Assembly (NCBI GenBank): GCA_947176605.1
Contig: CAMWRH010000009.1
Span: forward strand, 1 to 60,931
Source of the DNA: an uncultured Porphyromonadaceae bacterium
GTDB lineage: Bacteria; Bacteroidota; Bacteroidia; Bacteroidales; Muribaculaceae
Length of the DNA: 60,931 nt
Direction: 5' to 3'
Positions within the stretch are counted from its first letter, which is position 1, and every line of letters begins with the position of its first letter. Made by a program: the position numbers and the translations under genes. Positions 6,681-13,030 of the stretch are shown here, piece by piece. The notes below the pieces were generated by a model. That model ran no database searches. It was not told the DNA's origin and saw only the letters and a list, made by a program, of their open reading frames with translations.

Positions 6681-8117
6681 TCATTTTATATACTTTCTAT
6701 CTATTACAGGACGGATTGCACAATAACAATCAGCCCAGTCTTTATTTGTCCCAATTAAGTTCACTCCCAACTCATCTTGACTAATCATCCAATTATATGT
6801 AACTAGTCTACCATTCGGTGATTCCGCAGTCCAATGCTTTTTAAAATCGAGCAATATTCCTCTGCCACTTGGACCAAATATCCTGACTTGATCTCCGAAG
6901 CAAAGCCATTCCGCGTTATTGAACAGCTCCTTAACCTCATTCACTGTAGGCATCCTCCATCCGCCGCCCCACATTTTGGCAGCGGTATCATATAACGGAT
7001 TACCTGCTATGTTGTTCAATCCTGGACCACTCTTGAACCAACGGCTTACCCATGAACTCCTTATCTTAAGGGTTTTGGTTCCATCGTTATCACCCCAAAC
7101 AAACATCTCACCCGGTTCACCTTCTTTAAAAGCCCCGATATCCGCTGTTGCCCATAACACGCTAAGTCCTAAATCTGCTGCCTCATGACCATTCACTGTA
7201 TGACACAAATCTTGGAGAAGCACCGTATCCTCGTCGGAGTCCAGATGATTATCACATTCCTTTTCGGAATTCAATCCTTGCAACAGAATTCGAACTGAAG
7301 ATATCCTTTGACTGGATATCGGATGCATAGCCATACATACCACATTTTCTATATCTTCAGATAGATGCCCCTGCAAAACCGATGGATTATTCAGAACCGA
7401 GGAAGCATCGGGAGGAACCGCCCCTACTATTAAGAAGTATAAGGTCGCACCTAAAGAATATACATCTGTCTGCGGAGAAAATGAAGCTATCGACCCTGCA
7501 TTATAGAGTTCAATCGGTGAGTATCCATGACTTATTCCGTGCATCAAGGTTGAGGTTGCATCACCGTGAATGTCAAATTGCTTCGACAGACCGAAATCTA
7601 TAAGAATCGGCTGATCGTCACTGCGTCTAACCACGATATTTGCCGGTTTTACATCAAAATGAGTCATGTTGCGCGAGTGTATATAGTCCAGCGCATTCCC
7701 AACCTGATTAATATACTTTACCGCGGTAGCCTCTGCCAGCGGACCATTACGTTTGACTATTTCGTTTAGATTCTCTCCATCAATATAGTCCATCACGTAG
7801 TAAGCCGTGCCGTTTTCTTCAAAAATATCATAAATCTTGACAATCCCCGGATGATCAAGCGTGTCGATATTTTTAGCTTCTTTCAGAAACCGATGCTTTA
7901 ATTTCAGCACCGTCTCCGCATTGTTCTGCGTGCCAAGTGTCAGATGACTTGTATTGTCGCGGCCACAGAAATCCTTCGGGAAGAATTCCTTAATGGCCAC
8001 CTTCTTGTCAAGCATGACATTCAAGGCAAGATACGTGATGCCGAAACCTCCCTGCCCAAGGACACGGAGTATACGGTATTTACCTGACTGCAGTTGATAG
8101 CCTTCGTTAAGTTGCAT
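6681..8117 (-). CDS. Ser/Thr protein kinase with C-terminal FISUMP domain (kinase 3)
   Basis: I place the start at the ATG at 8117 (MQLNEGYQLQSGKY; 478 residues), matching the N-termini of the sister kinases; an upstream start would add 22 unconserved residues. Kinase motifs, numbered from that longer start: GQGGFGITYLA, VAIKEFF, HFDVKPAN (175-182; the HRD Arg is Phe) and DFG (197-199). An acidic linker contains DEDTVLL (T320). The C-terminal domain (334-500) is the best-preserved FISUMP-type copy: ADLGLSVLWATADIGA, MFVWGD, AAKMWGGGWRMPTVNEVKEL and a final AIRPV. The N-terminal coding DNA (around 8035-8085) is nearly identical to kinase 1, although the middle is not. A Bacteroidota-type promoter match sits about 80 nt upstream, so this gene may also be transcribed separately from the caspase gene. 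Confidence 0.93.
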   Translation of the reverse strand: MQLNEGYQLQSGKYRILRVLGQGGFGITYLALNVMLDKKVAIKEFFPKDFCGRDNTSHLTLGTQNNAETVLKLKHRFLKEAKNIDTLDHPGIVKIYDIFEENGTAYYVMDYIDGENLNEIVKRNGPLAEATAVKYINQVGNALDYIHSRNMTHFDVKPANIVVRRSDDQPILIDFGLSKQFDIHGDATSTLMHGISHGYSPIELYNAGSIASFSPQTDVYSLGATLYFLIVGAVPPDASSVLNNPSVLQGHLSEDIENVVCMAMHPISSQRISSVRILLQGLNSEKECDNHLDSDEDTVLLQDLCHTVNGHEAADLGLSVLWATADIGAFKEGEPGEMFVWGDNDGTKTLKIRSSWVSRWFKSGPGLNNIAGNPLYDTAAKMWGGGWRMPTVNEVKELFNNAEWLCFGDQVRIFGPSGRGILLDFKKHWTAESPNGRLVTYNWMISQDELGVNLIGTNKDWADCYCAIRPVIDRKYIK

Positions 8118-8196
8118 ATGTATAGTTAGCTTGAATGAGATGAGTCTCTTGCAAACTGATGTATCGACAGAGCCTGTTATCAAGAGACATCACTCA

Positions 8197-8228
8197 CAAA
8201 ATTACAAGTTTACGGTATTTCTGAGAAA
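8197..8228 (-). promoter_or_regulatory. Candidate promoter for kinase 3
   Basis: Read on minus: TAATTTTGT (-7 box, full match to TAnnTTTGY) with a TTTC -33 box 20 nt upstream, one mismatch from TTTG. The predicted start lies near 8190, in the 155-bp gap between the caspase and kinase 3 genes. Confidence 0.45.
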
Positions 8229-8272
8229 CTTCCCATCTGTTGTTTGACAAAATAGCACGGATAATTGACAAT

Positions 8273-9019
8273 TTATCTTTTGCCGTATTTTACGATTACA
8301 AGGTCGTCGGGGAAGTTGCCCCACATTACAGGATGTTGGCGGTCATGCGACAACTCCACGACCCCGGCACTTACATATCTGAAGAGTTCTTTAGCCGTGA
8401 TGACCCGGTCGCCATCTGCATCAGCCTTCCCTCTAAGTCCATGCAGCAGGTAGTTGGTGAAGTATCCGTTTGAAAGAAAGCTGGACTCGATTGAGGACTC
8501 GTTGCCTCGAGATGACAGAAACAACAGTACGTTGCCAGGCTGCGGAGCAGTCGAAGTATGGTTATGGCGTATGGCTCCACTGTTGCATGCATCTGCAAAA
8601 ATCATCTTATCCTTGGCCTTCGACTGAGCCATTACCTCCACAACCTCGGCGTACGTGAGTCCGTCTTCGGGCTTTGACATGTCATAGGGACAGAAGCCAC
8701 CGGGATAACCGTGGCCACTGAAATAAAAAACGATCTTATCCGATTCTGACGCACGCCCGAACTGGCTGCGCAGGCAATCAAGTATCTGGCGCTTGGTGGC
8801 ATACCGTCCCGTAACAGTCACTACATTCTCGGTGCCTTTCTTATAGAATGCGGCTACGGCCTTGGCATCCTTCTCTGTCTTACTGAGATTAAGGATACGT
8901 GGGTCGGCATAATTTCCGATTCCGACACATACCACAAATGTCTCTGCCTGCACTGTCATTATTGACAGAAGTATGGAGGCGAGCCCCCCCAACAACCTTA
9001 TTTTTCGATGTATTTGCAT
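8273..9019 (-). CDS. Secreted caspase-like (C14) cysteine peptidase with EF-hand loop
   Basis: I start at 9019 (MQIHRKIRLL..., 248 residues) because the first 25 residues form a clean Sec signal peptide: basic n-region, h-region LLGGLASILLSIMTV, cleavage after VQA. A longer in-frame start exists. The mature protein has the caspase fold markers FYFSGHG (H103) and FADACNSG (C145), so the catalytic dyad is intact. Residues 200-211 (DADGDRVITAKE) are a textbook EF-hand loop, suggesting calcium dependence like that of metacaspases. The predicted site is the periplasm, across the membrane from the kinases. The start overlaps the end of the FHA gene by about 22 nt, which suggests coupling. Substrate unknown. 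Confidence 0.9.
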   Translation of the reverse strand: MQIHRKIRLLGGLASILLSIMTVQAETFVVCVGIGNYADPRILNLSKTEKDAKAVAAFYKKGTENVVTVTGRYATKRQILDCLRSQFGRASESDKIVFYFSGHGYPGGFCPYDMSKPEDGLTYAEVVEVMAQSKAKDKMIFADACNSGAIRHNHTSTAPQPGNVLLFLSSRGNESSIESSFLSNGYFTNYLLHGLRGKADADGDRVITAKELFRYVSAGVVELSHDRQHPVMWGNFPDDLVIVKYGKR

Positions 9020-9711
9020 TTGCAATAAGGGCATGATTGATGATTGCGCACGAGCATCCTGTAGTTTTTTGCCATAAGGGAATGACCACACTCGGGATTC
9101 GGACAAATCCATGCATCATCGAAGGCATCCCGGCGGCTTTGGCGCTCTTCTGCCGTCTCTGCATTCTTTATCCCCACGAAGCTATAGATATTACCCAGAA
9201 TACCGACAGCGGTCAGCACATACCCCACCGGTCCGAAAAAATAGCACAAAGGCATGGCGCACATGGTAAATATACCTAATCCGGCACGCACCAGATTCGT
9301 GCGGCGCTGGGTATTTTCCATTTCAAGGTTGGTGTTGTTGAAATCATTCCACACATGCTGCAGATGCGTTATACTGTAAGTCTTGGGGCTGGCAGATTGC
9401 TGACCGCCTGAGGCCCCGGCAGGCACTGAGGATGAGGGAGTGGCTGAAGTCTGATGGGAAGACTTTGTGGCCGACAATCCGATCAGTTCACCAAGAGTCG
9501 CGGAGTATGATTGGCCGAGCTGAATACGGGTATCAGGTCCTACCGTTGCACGTATTATCGGATTTCCGTTGACTATGGTGCCGGACTGACTGAGATTCTC
9601 CAACGTGTATGAACCATCGCCATTGACAGTAACTTTGCAATGCCTACGGCTGACGGTGGGATCGGTAATGGGTGTCTTTTGAGTTCCCTGACGTCCTATA
9701 ATGATTTCCAT
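8998..9711 (-). CDS. Membrane FHA-domain protein with C-terminal zinc ribbon
   Basis: 237 residues. The N-terminal FHA domain (1-75) has GR (6-7), SRRH (21-24) and SGTIVNG motifs and should read phosphothreonine in the cytoplasm. A Ser/Ala-rich linker follows. Two hydrophobic helices (about 141-158 and 161-181) anchor it in the membrane as a hairpin. The C-terminus holds CPNPEC and CPYC pairs (C203, C208, C227, C230), a zinc ribbon that would lie in the cytoplasm. The gene begins one base after the LytTR stop codon and overlaps the caspase start, so it links regulator and protease in one transcription unit. Confidence 0.9.
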   Translation of the reverse strand: MEIIIGRQGTQKTPITDPTVSRRHCKVTVNGDGSYTLENLSQSGTIVNGNPIIRATVGPDTRIQLGQSYSATLGELIGLSATKSSHQTSATPSSSVPAGASGGQQSASPKTYSITHLQHVWNDFNNTNLEMENTQRRTNLVRAGLGIFTMCAMPLCYFFGPVGYVLTAVGILGNIYSFVGIKNAETAEERQSRRDAFDDAWICPNPECGHSLMAKNYRMLVRNHQSCPYCKCKYIEK

Positions 9712-9712
9712 A

Positions 9713-10090
9713 TCAGTTATTGGTATAAAGTTGTTTGAGGTTTTTTAGTGCGTCCTTGGAAATTGAGAGCTCCATTATCCCGGACGTAATGTAATCGGTC
9801 AGGACAAGGCGCTGGCGCGGCACGCTTATCTGAAAGATATACTGACGGTTGACGATATACCTCTTCCCTATCCGGATAAACATAGGGTTGTCGCTTTTTA
9901 AGCGCTTGGTGAGCAACTCCTCTATATTCACAAGGCTGGTGAGTAATGTAGCTTTTGCTCCGTTGATGAAAACGACATGACAATAATTGGAATCTGATTC
10001 AAAATAGGCCACGCGCTCCAGACGCACCTTTATCATTTCATCGCGGGTATTGAAGAATAAGGTCGTTTCGGATAGTCGGAAATGTTTCAT
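9713..10090 (-). CDS. LytTR-type DNA-binding regulator
   Basis: A stand-alone LytTR protein of about 125 residues with no receiver domain. Typical family features: ERVAYFESDSNYCHVVF, MFIRIGKRYIVN and RLVLTDYITSGIMELSISK. A GTG codon directly precedes the ATG at 10090; I choose the ATG. It is the first gene of the signalling cluster, so it may control its own operon. Without a receiver it probably senses by partner binding or depends on the phospho-circuit (inference). A long leader with a possible attenuator lies upstream. Confidence 0.9.
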   Translation of the reverse strand: MKHFRLSETTLFFNTRDEMIKVRLERVAYFESDSNYCHVVFINGAKATLLTSLVNIEELLTKRLKSDNPMFIRIGKRYIVNRQYIFQISVPRQRLVLTDYITSGIMELSISKDALKNLKQLYTNN

Positions 10091-10151
10091 CACTCCTGTC
10101 AGTTTATCGGTGCAGACTCCTCAGGATCCCAATGAGGCGGACTGTAGAAAT

Positions 10152-10297
10152 AAAAAAAGCGCAGGATCCGTACCGTTACTCGTCCCGCTATCAAGGCATG
10201 TGGCATCGCCGTTTCATCGTAGAACGAGTAACGCAGAGCCTACGCCGTATGATATATGATGACCAAGGGGGACATACCGCAAGGGTATAATCCTCCT
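10152..10297 (-). promoter_or_regulatory. Possible transcription attenuator in the LytTR leader
   Basis: On minus, AGGAGG (10297-10292) precedes a TTG-started 22-codon ORF (10282-10214, peptide MRYVPLGHHISYGVGSALLV plus two residues) with 9-nt spacing. Near its end the leader holds CGTTACTCGT (10233-10224), perfectly complementary to ACGAGTAACG (10183-10174). That second arm lies in the loop of a 6-bp hairpin GCGGGA/TCCTGC (10188-10161) followed by GC and seven Ts (10158-10152). The layout resembles leader peptide, antiterminator and terminator. The terminator stem is short and contains one G-U pair, so this is tentative. Confidence 0.35.
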
Positions 10298-10472
10298 TAG
10301 GTACGTATTACACCATACCCGAGACATCTGCCGTTACTTCATCCCTGACGATGATTGAGAAACTGCCACATTTCTGATAACCAGGAATCAAGCGCAGCAA
10401 ACGCTTTTAAATATGTACTGACCTCCCTTCGTTACGGCTCGTGTTCCAGAGTCTCCCGGCGTAAGGTCATTG

Positions 10473-10503
10473 CAAAATTAATAAAATTTTTCGATATAAC
10501 AAT
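10473..10503 (-). promoter_or_regulatory. Candidate promoter of the LytTR/FHA/caspase/kinase cluster
   Basis: On minus: TAATTTTGC (-7 box, full match) with ATTG 19 nt upstream (one mismatch from TTTG). A start near 10465 would give a leader of about 370 nt before LytTR. Confidence 0.45.
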
Positions 10504-10611
10504 ATTTTATCAATTCCCGGCGAGTATGTTTGACAGCAGTTTCTCCGGATGCCTGCCCGGCCTCCTGGGTGGTCCCGGAGACCGGGCTGGGCTACGATTT
10601 TGACTTGCTCT

Positions 10612-10644
10612 ATTGCCGGAGTACGGGATAATGACTAAATTTGC
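10612..10644 (+). promoter_or_regulatory. Candidate promoter of the ABC-F gene
   Basis: ATTG (10612-10615), 20-nt spacer, TAAATTTGC (10636-10644). The -7 box is a full match to TAnnTTTGY. A start near 10651 places the whole 46-bp tandem array in the 5' leader. Confidence 0.55.
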
Positions 10645-10683
10645 AGTTAGTTCCGGAGTGGAGACGTTCCGGAGGCCCCGCTC

Positions 10684-10874
10684 GAGCACTATGCTGCTCG
10701 CGGAAGAGTGATGCAGCTCGGATGCAGAAGAGCAATATGCGGCTCGAAGAGCAGTGATGCAGCTCGGACGCAGAAGAGCAATATGCGGCTCGAAGAGCAG
10801 TGATGCAGCTCGGATGCAGAAGAGCAATATGCGGCTCGCCGAAGAGTGATGCGGCTCGCGGAAGAGCGATGCGG
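10684..10874. repeat. 46-bp tandem repeat array in the ABC-F leader
   Basis: Units begin AGTGATGC at 10707, 10753, 10799 and 10845, an exact 46-bp period; the last unit diverges after about 20 bases, and a half unit precedes the first. Each unit is made of two similar halves (GAAGAGCA...TGCGGCTCG and GAAGAGCAGTGATGCAGCTCG types). The first full copies differ by single bases. Confidence 0.93.
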
Positions 10875-10944
10875 CGCTGACGCGGAGAATTGCTGCAAAC
10901 GGGGGGCCGGGGAATGTCGCGTTGACGCTCCGTCGAATTCTTGA
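10691..10944 (+). promoter_or_regulatory. Chain of micro-ORFs upstream of the ABC-F gene
   Basis: The repeats encode very short ATG-started frames: MLLAEE-stop (10691-10711), MRLEEQ-stop (10737-10757 and 10783-10803) and MRLAEE-stop (10829-10849). Most stops overlap the next ATG as TGATG. A 30-residue frame spans 10711-10803. A final 31-residue frame runs 10849-10944 and stops 12 nt before the ABC-F ATG. Upstream ORFs are known regulators of antibiotic-resistance ABC-F genes; whether these are translated is unknown. Confidence 0.35.
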
Positions 10945-10956
10945 AGTAAGTGATAA

Positions 10957-12924
10957 ATGGTATCTGTAAATAATTTAGGAGTGGAGTTCTCGGCCCGTCC
11001 GCTGTTTGGCGATGTGTCGTTTGTGATCAATAAGTCCGACCGTATCGCCCTGGTGGGTAAAAACGGGGCGGGTAAATCAACTCTGCTTAAGATTCTGGCC
11101 GGGATGCAAAGTCCGTCGGCCGGAAGTGTGTCGGTGCCCAACGGTGTGTCGGTCGGGTATCTGCCGCAGGAGATGCGTACGTCGGACGACACGACGCTCG
11201 TCGGCGAGGTGCGCAAGGCTTTTTCCGACCGTCTGGCCCGGCAGGCCGAACTTGACGCGCTTAATGCCCAACTGGCTGAACGCTCCGATTATGAATCGGA
11301 ACAGTATGCGGCGCTGATCGAAAAGATTAGTTATCTGTCGGAACGTATCGCAATGGACAATGCCGACAGTATGGATGCGGAAATCGAACGTACGCTTACC
11401 GGCCTGGGTTTCTCCCGCTCCGATTTCGACCGCCCAACCTCGGAGTTCTCCGGCGGATGGCGTATGCGTGTCGAACTTGCGAAACTGCTGCTGCGCCGCC
11501 CCGAGCTCCTGCTGCTCGACGAGCCTACCAACCATCTTGACATCGAGTCTATACAGTGGCTCGAGCAGTTTCTGGCCTCTAAGGCGAATGCGGTGCTGCT
11601 GGTGAGCCATGACCGGGCGTTTCTGGATAATGTGACCAACCGCACGATTGAAATCAACTGTGGCCGGGCGTATGACTATAAGGTGAATTATTCACGTTTC
11701 GTCGAACTGCGCAAGGAGCGTGTGGAGCAGCAGATGCGCGCCTATGAGAATCAGCAGAAGCAGATTGCCGACATCAAGGCGTTCATCGAGCGCTTCCGCT
11801 ATCAGGCCACGAAGGCTATTCAGGTGCAGAGCCGCATTAAGCAGCTGGAGAAAATCGTGCCGATCGAGGTGGATGAGGTCGATAATTCGCGTCTGCGCCT
11901 GAAGTTTCCTCCTGCACCGCGAAGCGGCGACTTCCCGCTGATTCTGGAGAATGTGGGTAAGGCGTATGGCGACCATCAGGTGTTTGACCATGCGGAGTTT
12001 ACGATCCGCCGTGGTGAAAAGGTGGCTTTCGTGGGTAAGAACGGCGAGGGTAAGTCGACTCTGGTGAAGTGCATCATGGGTGAGATACCGTTTACGGGAC
12101 ATCTGAAGGTGGGGCATAACGTGAAGATCGGTTATTTCGCCCAGAATCAGGCACAGCTTCTTGACCAGGAGATCTCGGTGTTCGATACGATCGACCGTGT
12201 GGCTACGGGCGACATCCGGCTGAAGATACGCGATCTGCTGGGTGCCTTTATGTTCGGCCAGGAGGATGTGGATAAGAAGGTGAAGGTGCTGAGCGGCGGA
12301 GAGAAGACGCGTCTGGCAATGCTACGGCTGTTGCTCGAACCGATGAACCTCCTGATACTCGACGAGCCTACCAACCATCTCGACATGCGCACGAAGGATA
12401 TCCTGAAGGATGCGATACGCGATTTCGAGGGGACGGTGATCGTGGTGAGCCACGACCGCCAGTTTCTTGACGGTCTGGTGGAGAAGGTATATGAGTTTGG
12501 CGGAGGGCGCGTGAAGGAGAATCTCGGAGGTATCTACGACTTCCTGCGCTCCAAGCGGATTGCCGAACTCAGCGAACTGGAGAAGCGTCCGGTGACGACC
12601 GAAAGTCAGCCGCAGGCGGCAACTGCATCCCCTACCCCTCCTCCGGCAGCTGCCGACAGTAATGAGGCGTCGGCACGCCCGCTCAGCTATGCCGAGCAGA
12701 AGGAGCGCGACAAGGTGGTGCGCCGGGCTGAGAAGGCGGTAAAGCAGGCTGAGGAGCAGATTGCCGCCCTTGAGGAAAGGATCGCCTCCATCGAGGAGAA
12801 GATGAGCGGCGGGGAATGCGGCGGCGATATCCTGAAGGAGTACGACGACTGCCGCCGGCAGCTTGATGAGGCGATGTCCCGCTGGGAGGAAGCCTCTGAG
12901 GAACTTGAGAATCTGAAATCTTAG
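10957..12924 (+). CDS. ABC-F family ATPase (translation factor type)
   Basis: 655 residues with two ABC domains and no membrane segment. Domain 1: Walker A GKNGAGKST (about 35), signature SGGWRMRVELA, Walker B LLLLDEPTNHLD. Domain 2: GKNGEGKST, LSGGEKTRLAML, LLILDEPTNHLD. The interdomain linker (about 240-310) is the charged, helical ABC-F arm that reaches into the ribosome. The C-terminus (575-655) is a Glu/Lys/Arg-rich coiled coil like that of Uup-type members, after a Pro/Ala-rich linker. The role is therefore ribosome-associated: resolving stalled complexes or antibiotic protection. The subfamily cannot be fixed by eye. Its leader carries repeats and micro-ORFs. Confidence 0.95.
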   Translation: MVSVNNLGVEFSARPLFGDVSFVINKSDRIALVGKNGAGKSTLLKILAGMQSPSAGSVSVPNGVSVGYLPQEMRTSDDTTLVGEVRKAFSDRLARQAELDALNAQLAERSDYESEQYAALIEKISYLSERIAMDNADSMDAEIERTLTGLGFSRSDFDRPTSEFSGGWRMRVELAKLLLRRPELLLLDEPTNHLDIESIQWLEQFLASKANAVLLVSHDRAFLDNVTNRTIEINCGRAYDYKVNYSRFVELRKERVEQQMRAYENQQKQIADIKAFIERFRYQATKAIQVQSRIKQLEKIVPIEVDEVDNSRLRLKFPPAPRSGDFPLILENVGKAYGDHQVFDHAEFTIRRGEKVAFVGKNGEGKSTLVKCIMGEIPFTGHLKVGHNVKIGYFAQNQAQLLDQEISVFDTIDRVATGDIRLKIRDLLGAFMFGQEDVDKKVKVLSGGEKTRLAMLRLLLEPMNLLILDEPTNHLDMRTKDILKDAIRDFEGTVIVVSHDRQFLDGLVEKVYEFGGGRVKENLGGIYDFLRSKRIAELSELEKRPVTTESQPQAATASPTPPPAAADSNEASARPLSYAEQKERDKVVRRAEKAVKQAEEQIAALEERIASIEEKMSGGECGGDILKEYDDCRRQLDEAMSRWEEASEELENLKS

Positions 12925-13030
12925 GAAACAATATCCGGCCACACGCCATGACGCAGGACGATGACTGCAACGGAATCGCTTGCCGACTGACGGGCCGAAA
13001 GTAGAATTAACATAAATGATTGAAAACGAC

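Larger units (their letters stand above)
10091..10956. other. 866-bp divergent regulatory region without a gene
   Basis: It separates the minus-strand signalling cluster from the plus-strand ABC-F gene. It contains a candidate minus promoter (10473-10503), a leader with an SD-led mini-ORF and hairpins (10152-10297), a plus promoter (10612-10644) and a 46-bp tandem array (10684-10874). The longer open frames here are repeat artefacts. Confidence 0.75.

Noticed and set aside
8273..9112. Longer caspase start at 9112
   Set aside because: It would place 31 extra residues before a clean signal peptide and deepen the overlap with the FHA gene.
10510..11216. Minus-strand frames with Ser/Ala/His repeats over the 46-bp array
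   Set aside because: They translate the DNA repeat and run into the ABC-F gene; the period of 46 is not a multiple of three.
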